Assembly (NCBI GenBank): GCA_032622095.1
Contig: CP136064.1
Coordinates: 173,360,310 to 173,424,309, forward strand
DNA: 64,000 bases
Direction: 5' to 3'
Source: Siphonodentalium dalli
Lineage: Eukaryota; Mollusca; Scaphopoda; Gadilida; Siphonodentaliidae
Positions 48,152 through 58,819 of this stretch are shown here, one piece after another. How positions within the stretch are numbered: position 1 is the first letter of the stretch; each line of letters starts with the position of its first letter. Both the position numbers and the translations under genes were made by a program. The notes below the pieces were generated by a model. It did no database searches. It was not told the origin of the DNA and saw only the letters and a list, made by a program, of their open reading frames with translations.

Positions 48152-48271
48152 GTGTTTCTCTCATATGATATTTATGAAACTCGTCACGAATTTTCAGTTT
48201 TCTCTCGCCGGAGCCTCGAGAAAACTGAAAATTCTTAGACTCATTTCATAAATATCATATGAGAGAAACAC
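48152..48271. repeat. Long hairpin with CG-rich loop (HP6)
   Basis: Arms GTGTTTCTCTCATATGATAT, then TTTCAGTTTTCTC, and complements, imperfect in the middle. Loop TCGCCGGAGCCTC. Right-arm sequence is related to 20098-20145. Confidence 0.8.
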
Positions 48272-48736
48272 TCATTTCATATCCTCTATATATGACATGT
48301 ACATTATATTTTGTTTTCAACATGAACGGTTCTCGTGCCAATATTTATGAACACTAAAGAATTGAAATTGATACAGTAATATTTATTAATAATGTTTGTC
48401 TTAGTGTTGATGTTTTTACAGACTGTTATATTTTTGCCATAATTGTTTATTCTTACGCCATGTGGACATGGGTTTGGAGAATTACATAGAAGAAAAACAC
48501 AAATAACAAAGAGCACAGTGTGGACATGAAATTCTCTGAAAACGTATTCAAATGTATATTTGATGGTTGTGACAAATCGATATAAACATTCAATATCATT
48601 AGATTTTCAACGTTCGGTCTGTGGTCATTGAAAACTGAGGAGAATGACTAGTTTTCGGTTGACTAGACCGAGAAACATGCAAAGCCTTTTGTATTTTTGC
48701 ACACTTACCCACTGCGAGTGCATTGGGTCCCTTTAA

Positions 48737-49164
48737 AGGCCCAATTAATTTTCGAACCACCATATCACATTATATATAACATATTCCATATAGTATATAC
48801 CATTTGAAAGAGGAAGCTACAAATCATTGTATTGTCAACTGATCCGGTTGAATAAACTGGGAACATTGTTTTTGTCGAGGTACTGAGGTGTGTTCTGTGA
48901 TTAATTTTGATCCAGCCTGTACTATAAAGTCTATTATTCTCAATGGAAGGGGAATAACTCTATCTCTTAGTTTGAATTCTGGGTTAACAAGGGGGGAGTC
49001 TTGGAATGGAGCTGAGAACCTCCATCACTTGGTGGACACTCCAAGGCCACAGCTGTTCCGTATTCTGGTGGAATATATATATTTTTGGTTCCTCTTCCAA
49101 ATGTATTTAATATGGGATATGTTGTGTATAATGTAATATGGTCATTCGAAAATTAAGTGGGCCT
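48737..49164. mobile_element. TTAA-flanked MITE, family J copy 2
   Basis: TTAA at 48733-48736 and 49165-49168. Ends AGGCCCAATTAATTTTCGA and TCGAAAATTAAGTGGGCCT. Confidence 0.8.
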
Positions 49165-49423
49165 TTAACGCTGAACATTTGATTGGCGTTATGCTAAATA
49201 AGAGTTCAACTGTCAAATTCAAAAGATGAGAAATTTCGGGCATTATCTCGGTTGTGGCAATTACCAAATTATACATCCTAGATTCGTCAGATATGCCACT
49301 TATCTGGGGTTATTTCCGCATCTCTGCTTGGTCCGCGAGCAGGAATCTTCGAAACGTGATCTTATACGGGGTGTATATATGATATCTTCCATTGTCGTGT
49401 ATTTATGTTCTGGAGTTTAGCTA

Positions 49424-50210
49424 ATTGGCTGCGGACACACGTATCACAGTAGCGATGGAATAGCAGGTGTGACAAATTATTATGGACGAGTTTGTTCGTC
49501 ATAATTAATATACCATAGCCAGCCATGTTGCCCGCTGAGTTTCCGCACAATGAGTCGACTGGACCAATTAACCCATTGCGTTTCCCCAAGGTTGATCTCT
49601 ACTCATTACGTTTTGCTAAATTGTATTGGCTACGATATATATAATTGCACGATCGATCGTCCATAATTATATTTGACCGTGGCCTGGCGGCAATTCCTCA
49701 TTCACTCACATATCATGCACGTGGTACATGTTTTATATGATCTCAATGCATGTTTATCTACTTATATTAATTTCATGAGTATTAAGACAGTTCCCCAATT
49801 GCGTTTTTATTTTGCGACGTTTTGTTCTACGCATAAGGTTTGACTCACTTACATTTGCTGATAAATTACAAGGGCGATCTGTTCTTAGTAAGAACAATCA
49901 TGACTGTTGACAGAAGTGGGTTATTCATTAAATTATCAAGTGGACTTGTGTGTTAGCATGCAAAACATAACACTGCGTGCTGAGTAAAGATCAACAGCGA
50001 CAAGTCATTCAGGTGGATACCATGGCTACATCCTTGTGAGATCGACCGTCGTTTGTAGAGCTTGGTAGACTCATTGTGCGAATTTGCAGCGGGCGACATG
50101 GCTTGCTATGACATATTAATTATGACGAGCAATTGTCACCAAACTCCACCAAAATAAATTGTCACACCTACTATGCCATCGCTACTGTGGTACGTGTGTC
50201 CGCAGCCAAT
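49424..50210. mobile_element. Family E MITE, complete copy
   Basis: Ends ATTGGCTGCGGACACACG and CGTGTGTCCGCAGCCAAT. Inverted repeats extend about 150 bp inward (CAGTAGCGATGG, TGTGACAAATTATTATGG and complements). About 787 bp, non-coding. Confidence 0.8.
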
Positions 50211-50587
50211 AGGGAGCAAATTGGTGAATATTTAGAGTGCTTCCGAAATACTATGTGCACAATGAATGTGATAGAATTCAAACAAAATTAAACCATTTGC
50301 CGAAATGCATAGCATGCATTTTTGACATGATAACGGCAAACTTATGATGATTCGTGAATACTAACCCTGAATTCGAGGTATCAGATGTCTTGTTCATTAA
50401 TATTTGATGTTATTTGGAAATAAATTCACTGATAAATTTGAAAATCAAAATGAATCGAGTGAACTCATTAGCTATCACGAGGTAATCACTGGTTGATTGA
50501 CTACCTGATAGACGCACCCGTTGTTCTGTCACTGAATTGGTTAAGTCTGCAGGTTTACGGTATATAATCAGGTTCTTGAAACATTAA

Positions 50588-50710
50588 AGGCCCATTTAAT
50601 TTTCGTCACCGATAATTTGTTTCATAGTGCCTTGATATACGGTTTTAATAACAATCTATGACATAACATATTATTAAAATAATTTATACGATACAGGTAT
50701 TACAGACCCT
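50588..50710 (+). mobile_element. Family J MITE, left part only
   Basis: Starts after TTAA (50584-50587) with AGGCCCATTTAATTTTCG and follows 23640-23740 (ATAACAATCTATG). It then diverges. Confidence 0.6.
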
Positions 50711-51179
50711 ACTTTCTTTTATTCTTTTGGTGGCTCTTAATGGTTAAGACACTGCGCTTGTGTTGCGGGAATAATTACTGCAAGACAGGATGTTAGGACA
50801 TTTCAGACCGCACAAATGAAGCGATGTGTACATATACAAATGCAAACCAAACAAATGGATATACGCTATTTTGGTATCCGATATGATATAGCTATGTTCA
50901 TCAAAAATCGTAATCAGAGCATACTAGTAGGATGAAAATAAACCGCACACATCGCTTGAAGAGACGATATTCATCGCATAACAGTTCAATCTGCATTGGC
51001 ATACAACCGCCAAGGCAGTATGCAAGAAATGTATCTGTATTCATGTTAAATATTTTCAACATATAGATGTTTCAATTCCAAATAAGTCTATCAATGAATA
51101 CCAAAATGTGTTTTGTACCATCTGTACAAACTCAGATGTACACTCCAAATACCTATGAAACAAGAGATTTCAATATGTC

Positions 51180-51530
51180 TGGTTGCAGCGACTGCATTGA
51201 GCGTCATTATCATTGTTTTGGTCAAAATATTGGCCATCTGATGCAGATTGGAAAATAATCTGGTTCTTTTCGAGAGCTGCCAAAATTTCCATAGAGACTG
51301 GATGTTGGGTTTTACCTTGAAGAGAAATGACAGATAATCGTCTATCTGGTCACTCTGGCTCACCTCGCGTGAGTAGTGAGCAGAGAGACAATCTTTGACA
51401 ATGTTCTTCCAAGTAGATTGAGTCGGAAAGATATCCGTTTCAGTAAAAGATGGAATATAATGGTATAAGTTGAATCTACGGAGAGTATCAGAGATATCTT
51501 TCCGAAATCCTGTCATCGGGCGACCGTAGA
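51180..51530 (-). pseudogene. Non-LTR retrotransposon RT C-terminal fragment (CR1-like group)
   Basis: Minus-strand frame: RIYGRPMTGFRKDISDTL, then LYHYIPSF, FPTQSTWKNIVKDCLS, then FKVKPNIQSLWKFWQLSKR and ANILTK. The order 'Y.LP.....FP.K..WK..V', then 'SLW..W', then a hydrophobic 'ILT' is how the region behind the reverse transcriptase domain looks in many invertebrate non-LTR elements. The catalytic domain and the following Cys/His motif are missing, so this is a dead fragment. No poly-A or target duplication identified. Confidence 0.5.
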
Positions 51531-51827
51531 TTCGGTTCCCATTCTACTGTATGGGGAAAGGGGGAGTCGAACAAAATAAAACTAATTTTGATGAAAATGG
51601 TGTATATAGAACTAATTTCGTCAATGTCACTTCGTTTTCTCACGCATAAATTAATACAAATTATATTTTTGAAGGATGTTCTGCTATTAGGCTGAACAAT
51701 ATAGTATGTGGTCACACCCCTTCAAACAACTTACATGTATGCTGCGGCGGGAGAAACATTGTAACATTGATGAAATTAGTTCTATATACGCACGGATGCG
51801 CTGAAACGCCCACCAAACTTTGGTCAA

Positions 51828-52167
51828 AATATTCAACATTGGGTTGGAAGTTTCAAGCCTATAACACACCATTAGTTGGAGATTTCGAATGAAAATAGGT
51901 TGCAAATGATTTAATAGTTTAATATTTCAACCACTAATTATAGAGGTGTGAAATTGGTCGTGACTAACTTGGCATCGATGGAAATTCCTAACCTTAAAGT
52001 TGTGCCCGGTTAGCGATTAGAAATTTCCAACAGGTGGATGGAGGTTGCAAATAGAAGATCCCAAGTTAAGGAAATTATTCAAGGGAGGTTCAGTTATAAA
52101 TTCTAAGACCCTTTCTAAGTATTACACCTCAACGGAGACATTCCAGACACGTCCCTGTAACGACGTT
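51828..52167. repeat. 340-bp segment directly repeated at 54647-54985
   Basis: Runs from ATTCAACATTGGGTTGG to ACACGTCCCTGTAAC and includes the right end of a family H element. The second copy starts at the last base of a poly-A tail. The two copies are almost identical (GGAGATTTCGAATG versus GGAGATTTCTAATG). Confidence 0.9.
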
Positions 52168-52315
52168 TTAAATATAACTTTGCTCACCGCAATTCTGATA
52201 TAGATGGGTCAGCTCTCTTATATTCATATATCTCTTCCAGCCACTATCGCAGAATTTGGCGTTTTATGCTGACCGTTCAGGAGTTTAATTTCGACAGAAT
52301 GACTTGTACACTTAG

Positions 52316-52459
52316 GAGATAAACATACCCTGTTGAGTTGTACATTCTGTGATTCGAGCATGAAAACAGTTTGTGAACGAGCCGGCTTGCCGGCGAGTTC
52401 ACAAACTGTTTTCATGCTCGAATCCCAGAATGTACAACGAAACAGGGTACGTTTATCTC
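52316..52459. repeat. Long hairpin with CG-rich loop (HP7)
   Basis: Arms 52316-52378 and 52397-52459, about 63 bp and nearly perfect (GATTCGAGCATGAAAACAG, TTGTGAAC and complements). Loop GAGCCGGCTTGCCGGCGA. Confidence 0.95.
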
Positions 52460-52624
52460 CATTGTAATTCAATCTGGCAAGGAATTTGCAAAAAAACTGT
52501 ATAAAAAGTATCATTTAGTCATTTTCATGACACGAATCGAGACTTTCATTTCGCCGTTGTCACCGTGCACAAATCATTGGGTGTGTCCATTGCGTTACTC
52601 GGAACACTGCTCCGTAACCATTTC

Positions 52625-52840
52625 CTGTGGGGCGGGTTGGCTCGTTTCGCTACTCCGTTCTGCGCCGATCAAATTGTACCGTACCACATTCAGATTTGAT
52701 GCACGCTGAAGCGGCCGATGAACGGTATCTATAGACAACAACGCGCGGGTGTGTTCGTTTCGCTACTCGTTCTGCGCCGATTACATTTGACCGTGCTACA
52801 TTCAGATTTGATGCACGCTGAAGCGGCCGATGTCGGTGAA
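52625..52840 (+). repeat. Two-copy tandem repeat, about 110 bp
   Basis: CGTTTCGCTACTC, TTCTGCGCCGAT and CATTCAGATTTGATGCACGC followed by TGAAGCGGCCGATG occur twice with small differences. Confidence 0.8.
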
Positions 52841-53018
52841 TCGAAAACGAAAGTTAGCCGCTCTCGGCCAATGAGAATGCTTGATTTTAGTGACAAATAC
52901 TCAATTGAATTACAATGGCAATTAATCCATATTAATCCCGTGCAACAAATTTAATTAATCATCCCATTATCACTGGTTTATATATACATCGTCTAAATTG
53001 GATGATCATCTCACTCGT

Positions 53019-53149
53019 GTCTTCATAATTAAGACGGCCGGCGTGCGTCTTGTTTGGGAGTGATAAACTCTAATCACTCGCGCTCCGCGCTCGCGAATAG
53101 AGTTTATCACTCCCAAACAAGACGCGCCGGCCGTCTTAATTAAGAAGAC
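53019..53149. repeat. Long hairpin with CG-rich loop (HP8)
   Basis: Arms 53019-53071 and 53099-53149 (GTCTTGTTTGGGAGTGATAA, ACGGCCGGCG and complements). Loop contains CGCGCTCCGCGCTCGCG. It directly abuts the L1-like coding remnant. Confidence 0.9.
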
Positions 53150-53156
53150 ACTAAAA

Positions 53157-54263
53157 TATTTCATCGACTCATTAAAAATAACATGGATTCGAAGGTGCAT
53201 AACGAAAACAACTCAATGGAGAAATTTGGCACCAAAACAAATAATAAATGACCCTCTATTTGCGACATATGGTTCAAAATATATAAAAACATGCGAGTCG
53301 ACTATTGGGAATCCTTTCTGGCGTGACGTCTTTGTAGCCTGGCGTAATTTTCTGGACATAAAAAGTAAAGAGCCTCGATACGGCATGACGCAGACAATTT
53401 GGAACAATGATGAATTGTTGATCGACGACTCAATGATAGACGTCGCTGAGTGGAAGGACAAAGGCATAACATTCATAAATGATATGTTCACCGAAGACAA
53501 TAAGCTACATTCCATCGAAACTCTTAGAACTAAGAACAATATCACCACAAACTTTATCACTTTACTCGGCCTAAACAGACAAATTAATAGGTTATTAAAA
53601 CGGACCGATCAAACTATCGTCAGGGTTCAAAATCCAATCATTCCTGAAAATATAGTATCACTACTTCAGAATGAGCGAGGTTGCAGAAATTTTTACGACG
53701 AATTCATAAAAGCGACTAAAATAGGACAATCATCGTCGCAAATGAAATGGGAAAATGAATTAAGATGTTCCCTTCACTGGTAACATATATGTTCATCACC
53801 CTTCAAACTATTAGTCGACACAAAACTACGCTGGTTTCAATACCGAATACTGACTAGAATTATCGGCACAAACAGACTTTTGAACATAATGCGAATTCGG
53901 TCAGACGGTCTATGTCTCAGATGCAACGTCGCAAACGAATCAATTTCGCATATTTTCTTTGACTGTCCATTTGTAAGAACGTTTGTAAATACCACTCAGG
54001 CCTGGCTAGATCGCTATCAACTGGGCATCTCGCTTTCTCGGAAAAACATTCTTTTTGGGATTGGTGCTCACAATAAAAACAACAAACTAAACTTTCTTAC
54101 ACTATCAATTGTGAAATATTATCTGTATAAAACAAAATTTAACCCCGACGAACTCTCTCTGAAATTACTCATTCGAGAATTTGAATTACGATATAAATCG
54201 TATCGATATATTGCACTGAACTCCGACGATCTGAACAATTTCCAACTCGAGTGGGGGACCTAA
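53157..54263 (+). pseudogene. L1/Tx1-like non-LTR retrotransposon ORF2, C-terminal part
   Basis: One continuous frame with a single internal stop (TAA at 53781-53783). It starts about 53157 with LKITWIRR-type residues. It then reads GNPFWRDV, YGMTQTIWNNDELL and WKDKGITFINDMF, the layout of the region after the reverse transcriptase in L1/Tx1 elements ('W.N..I......W...GI..I.D'). After the stop it continues FKLLVDTKLRWFQYRIL, then the CX2CX8HX4C zinc motif (CLRC...HIFFDC) and a tail ending NNFQLEW. Endonuclease and RT catalytic domains are absent, so this is a 5'-truncated copy. With only one disabling change visible it is not very old. Confidence 0.75.
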
Positions 54264-54646
54264 TGAAAGCCATGCAACAAACAACAGGGCACACACATAA
54301 CTAACTTAGCAGGGAACATAATCATCTTGAATAGTAAATAGTCCGAGTTTACAATCTGACATTCGGCAAACCAGTCCAAAGTTCATGAACAAATTTGAGA
54401 CAGAATATAACTGGCATAAATATATATATATATACGTGTATACATGTACGCATACAATGTTATTAATATATCAATGTGTGTGCAAGGAGTGTGTAAGTTG
54501 TGTACGAATGTCGACCCCCCCCCCCCACCATTCCCGTCTATATATTTATGCAATCGTTGTTATCAGATATTGTTCTGTACATAATATAAATGTGTAATAT
54601 AATGAAAAAATAAAATATTCAAAAAAAAACAAAAACAAAAACAAAA
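54264..54646 (+). other. L1-like element 3' UTR with poly-A tail
   Basis: Contains a (TA)n and a C-run (54518-54528). AATAAA at about 54608 is followed by an A-rich tail to 54646 broken by single C residues. The tail fixes the strand and 3' end of the retrotransposon. Confidence 0.8.
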
Positions 54647-54985
54647 ATATTCAACATTGGGTTGGAAGTTTCAAGCCTATAACACACCATTAGTTGGAGA
54701 TTTCTAATGAAAATAGGTTGCAAATGATTTAATAGTTTAATATTTCAACCACTAATTATAGAGGTGTGAAATTGGTCGTGACTAACTTGGCATCGATGGA
54801 AATTCCTAACCTTAAAGTTGTGCCCGGTTAGCGATTAGAAATTTCCAACAGGTGGATGGAGGTTGGAAATAGAAGATCCCAAGTTAAGGAAATTATTCAA
54901 GGGAGGTTCAGTTATAAATTCTAAGACCCTTTCTAAGTATTACACCTCAACGGAGACACTCCAGACACGTCCCTGTAACAACGTT
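54647..54985. repeat. Second copy of the 340-bp repeat
   Basis: See the copy at 51828. Directly follows the poly-A tail. Confidence 0.9.
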
Positions 54986-55173
54986 ACACCATGAAGGTAC
55001 CAAATCTATAGGAGTGGATTACACCATGAAGGTACCATATCTATAGGAGTGGATTACACCATGAAGGTACCAAATCTGTAGGAGTGGATTACACCATGAA
55101 GGTACCATATATATAGGAGTGGATTACACCATGAAGGTACCACATCTATAGGAGTGGATTACACCATGAAGGT
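54986..55173 (+). repeat. 35-bp tandem repeat, 5.3 copies
   Basis: Unit ACACCATGAAGGTACCAAAT followed by CTATAGGAGTGGATT, starting at 54986, 55021, 55056, 55091, 55126 and 55161 (partial). Units differ at one to two sites. Contiguous, with no spacers, so not a CRISPR array. Confidence 0.95.
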
Positions 55174-55189
55174 GAGCAAAGTTATATTT

Positions 55190-56324
55190 TGAACCCCAGC
55201 GGCCGGAATACCGGCCGCTGCGTGAACCTCCATATACCCTAGCGGCCGGTATACCGGCCGCTGAACCGGCCATTATAACGACCGCCACGTGTTTATAGTT
55301 TATAGCTATGCGATTCAATGACAAATCGACGTCTAAACTCTAGTTATATATATCAAATATAAAAAGCCTGTTCAAATTATATTTATATGGTGAAGGGCCT
55401 CGATCGCATATCAAATTGATTTCTTCGCGCATGCGCAGAGCAGCGAAATGCGAAATAAATGGTTTATAGCGTACTTATGCACGACATACCCACTAATATA
55501 TGTTTAAATGGCCCCATAGACATCGGCGGTGGTCAGGGTGTGTATATGGAATGTCTACCCGCTATAGTATCGGGTAGGAATATATGCGCATGCGCAGAAC
55601 ATAGGTTGTAAATGACAAAAACATGCGTTTTAAGCGAAATGTGGTGTTATATATAGGACATATATAGCTGCATCATAATTGCAGATTCTTGCTAATGCCG
55701 GGTAGTTGTCTGGTAACCGTTACTAAGGAGAGATTGGGTGGCAAAGTGTCCTTATATTTTAATGATCATAGAATGGTCCATGCATAACATACATATGTAT
55801 GCACAGTTTCAAACAAGTGCCACCATTGAACATATACAGCATTATGCGACTAGATATTGTATAAATTAAGGGAACACTACCACTTAATGGTTAGTGCAGT
55901 GGTGTCATCCGTTCATTTGTGGTACTTGATTAGCAACCGTTGCTACCTTAACTAATTAATTTCATTCGATCTCTCTTAAATTCTTGTCGGATATATCTCA
56001 AATTTCACATTATGGTATTATCGTCATCAAAAACGCAATCACTGGCATTGAGTTATGACATACCATGCTATAATTGCCTTTTCCAGTCAATTCGGGGTTG
56101 TTGCCTAGCAACCGTTACCAAGACGCTGCCGCGTGGCAAAGTCTTCCGATTTTATAATGATCAGTGATCAATGGGGGGGGGGGGACCTGTAAAGTTTCAT
56201 ACCTGTGTCACAAATTAAACATAACCAACATCATCCAACAAGACACTATAAAATTTAAAGGAAAATCCCACGAGGAGCCCAGGGTCAGGGTGTCGGTCGT
56301 GGTAGGGCGTCAGGGTTCAAAGGG
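55190..56324 (-). mobile_element. piggyBac-like non-autonomous element, family F copy 2
   Basis: Right end GGGTTCAAAGGG followed by TTAA (56325-56328). The left end is decayed (TTTTGAACCCC near 55188). Inverted relative to copy 1 at 32413, sharing GGTTGCTAGGCAAC-like, AAAAACGCAATCACTG and TTTTATAATGATCA blocks. At the left are two CG-rich palindromes: AGCGGCCGGAATACCGGCCG at about 55198 and a perfect one, AGCGGCCGGTATACCGGCCG plus CT, at about 55241. TGCGCATGCGCR-type sites near 55432 and 55588. Confidence 0.75.
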
Positions 56325-56589
56325 TTAACCGGCCGATGCATTTGACTGTTTCAGACGTCTTGGCGATATCTCGGGCACCGATGGTAATTTTCTTTACGTT
56401 GAAACTTGATAATTAATGAGCGTGTGTATATGAGGCGCGTTTATATACTTGAGTGGAAATCAAATCGGGTTAAACTGACGGATTTTTACGGACGAACTTT
56501 TATGCATAGGGTATCTCGTTATCCGCTGGGCCGATTTTCCGGAATCCGCTGGGCCGATTTCCACCATTTTTGGGGTGTTGATGTTTGAC

Positions 56590-56830
56590 CCCACCTGACC
56601 TTGACCTTCAAAATGGTCAATTCAAGGTCAAAGCCCGGACGAAGTCGGGTCACCTTCTAGTCTATTATATATTTTGGAAGATCTGCATGTGTGTGTGTGT
56701 ATCTGTGTGTGTGTGTGTGTGTGTGTTCGCGATGAACTCGAAAACGGCCCAGCCGATTTCGATGAAACTTCGTATGTGGGGGTATTTTCGGCCGGGGGTG
56801 GCATGGGCCTATTAATTTTCAGATCCGAGG
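56590..56830 (-). repeat. Family G repeat, inverted copy
   Basis: The reverse complement of this segment matches 46160-46290: TAGTCTATTATATATTTTG, a (TG)n run, GCGATGAACTCGAAAACGGC. It also carries TGACCTTGACCTT and TTCAAGGTCAAAG. Confidence 0.75.
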
Positions 56831-57123
56831 TCAACTTTTCACGTGCCGAGGTCAAATCTGTTTTTACGCTGTGTTACGGGACTTTCATTTGAGTTCGGTG
56901 CTTACAAATAGATTCGAAACAGCGCGAATAATAAAATGCCAGTCATAATAATGACACTGTGAGAATCTTCCGTGTTTCCTCTTTACAACGATATATAATG
57001 CGTATGTATCCGTTTTAGTTATCTGCCTCAATTATCAAGAAGAAATGGTACTATCTTCCATCAGGATAAAAACAATGCGTAACTTCTATGACGTCGTTAG
57101 AGGTCATAACGTTAGATCACGTT
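56831..57123. other. No recognisable feature
   Basis: Unique-looking sequence up to the terminal repeat of the large transposon unit. Confidence 0.4.
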
Positions 57124-57773
57124 AGGTGACACTCCACAGTTTCGAATGATCAGTAGGGGTAAATTTTTAATAAAATAGACTCAGTACTATTGAACACCAT
57201 GCCTGTGGTATATATATTACTGATAGGTGAGTTATGGAATGTGGTAATTTTTGAGTGACTGTTATAGTTTTTCTAAAAATAGAAAAAAGTGGGCGTGGCT
57301 TCACCTATACAGTTCAACTGGGCTTTGCGCGAAACAGTGCCCATGAATATAAGAGTGTGTTTTTTTCATTATAAAAGTGTCGTCTGCATTCAGAATTAAT
57401 TTTAAAAAGTTACAGTGGTGAGAAAGTTGGCAATTTTTGATATTTGATCGTAGAGACAGTGTTTTATCAAGATATATAGGTGTATTTACTGTAGATTTTC
57501 TTGTTTTCCAGTAAATTTGGGGCAAATTAGCCCAATTTTGGTCATTTTTTGCACGAAAAACAGTGTTTTTGCAATGAAGACCAAGGGGAATAACTCTTCA
57601 CTCTAACAATCATTTCTCATTTTTTATACAAAATTTGAAAGTCTTTAATGTGGCCATTCTAAGCATATATATATTGTTGGGACTATTTTTAACAATGATC
57701 AGAATAGTAACAACTGAAATAGCCTCAGGCGCAATTTTTAGAGATCGGGCCCAGAAACTGTGGAGTGTCACCT
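57124..57773. mobile_element. 650-bp segment with 20-bp perfect inverted ends
   Basis: Begins AGGTGACACTCCACAGTTTC and ends with its exact complement. Either a MITE derived from the larger element, or a terminal fold-back structure of it. Flanks (GTTA on the left, TTCA on the right; TTAA and TTCA at copy 2) hint at a TTAA target. Confidence 0.8.
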
Positions 57774-57992
57774 TCAAAGCCCAGCATTACCCATAAATTA
57801 TCACGGAAATATGTTTCTAATCAGACCACACAGCCCAATAATACATTGTGGTGTTTTAAACAGCTGATATATCTACAGTGCCCTTCATTTGAAAAGCTTT
57901 GGGTAATATTTTCTCACCATTTTCTGCCTCTGGGGCCCTTAATGGGATTGGGGGGGGGGGGGGTCATCAGGTCATAAATCATCTGCCCACTA

Positions 57993-58334
57993 GTGTGATT
58001 AGGTAGATTTCTTGCTTAGTGCGTTGGGCTGTCAGCAGTTAATTTGCATTTCTAAAACTGAAGTGGCATGCATTAATATTTGCACTTAAGCATAACTAAT
58101 TTGCAATGGAATAGATAAATTGAACTTAAGTGCAACCAAGTGCAATCTTTCTGCATTTAAGTGCAATCATGTTTGCTGTACTTAAGTGCTACTTTGCTAT
58201 TCCTAAGTGCAAATGAGTTATGCGGCATGTTATTTGGAAATTTGCACTTCATGCAAATTCAGATTTATATTAATGCATTTTCCATTCAAATAAAGTGACA
58301 GCCCATAGCATTATAGCATTAAGTCTACCCACAC
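57993..58334. mobile_element. MITE with CACTAGTG junctions and internal iterons, copy 1
   Basis: Ends GTGTGATTAGGTAGATTTC and GTCTACCCACAC, with inverted similarity of about 45 bp including TTGGGCTGTC / GACAGCCCAT. Flanked by TA within CACTAGTG. The interior has about seven copies of CTTAAGTGCAA or its complement (58079-58247). It ends 50 bp before the endonuclease ATG. Confidence 0.75.
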
Positions 58335-58383
58335 TAGTGTAGTTTTCATCTGTTTTCCATCCTCAGGTCCAGTCCAGCACGAT

Positions 58384-58800
58384 ATGGCTCGTTCTTCCAG
58401 ACAGTGCGATCTGTTTCTAACGGAGCTGAGCACTGATGAGAGGCAGAGATTCAGGAATCATCTTGACAAATGTAGCAAGGACAGTGGTCGGTGCAGGGTA
58501 TATGTTGGTACACCCAATGCAGATGGGTACTGCACATACAATTTAACATACATTGATAAATCTAATGAAATGAAGCAAAGTAGAAAATTTTAGTTCATCG
58601 TCTTGCATATTATTTGCTCCATCAACAACATCTTCTTGAAAAATATCATATTTCGCACCTCTGTCACAAGAAGACATGTATACGGGTGGATCATCTCAGC
58701 ATGGAGCCAGGAGGAGTTAATTCAAAACGTCAGATTTGCAGAGGGAATGGTGAATGTTTGCACCACAGGGGGTATGCTGATTGCCTTTTGTGATTTAATG
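58384..58800 (+). pseudogene. His-Me finger endonuclease, frameshifted copy
   Basis: Same protein as 63474-63884 for the first 68 codons. A one-base deletion in GAAAA(G)TTTTAG near 58587 then causes an immediate stop. The remainder (including the zinc-binding CHKKTC-type region and the Cys/His tail) is still present in a shifted frame to about 58800. One substitution lies in the second zinc cluster (ECS to ECL). The break is a single event, so inactivation is recent relative to duplication. Confidence 0.8.
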
Positions 58801-58819
58801 TAAAGATCAAACATTTGTC

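Noticed and set aside
50730-50800. A-box-like GTGGCTCTTAATGGTTAAGA as a tRNA or SINE
   Set aside because: No B-box at the right distance and no target duplication or tail found.
54986-55173. CRISPR-like repeat
   Set aside because: The 35-bp units are contiguous without spacers and the DNA is animal.
57301-57525. 74-residue minus-strand frame present in both transposon units
   Set aside because: Conserved only because the units are nearly identical DNA. No motif and no start context.
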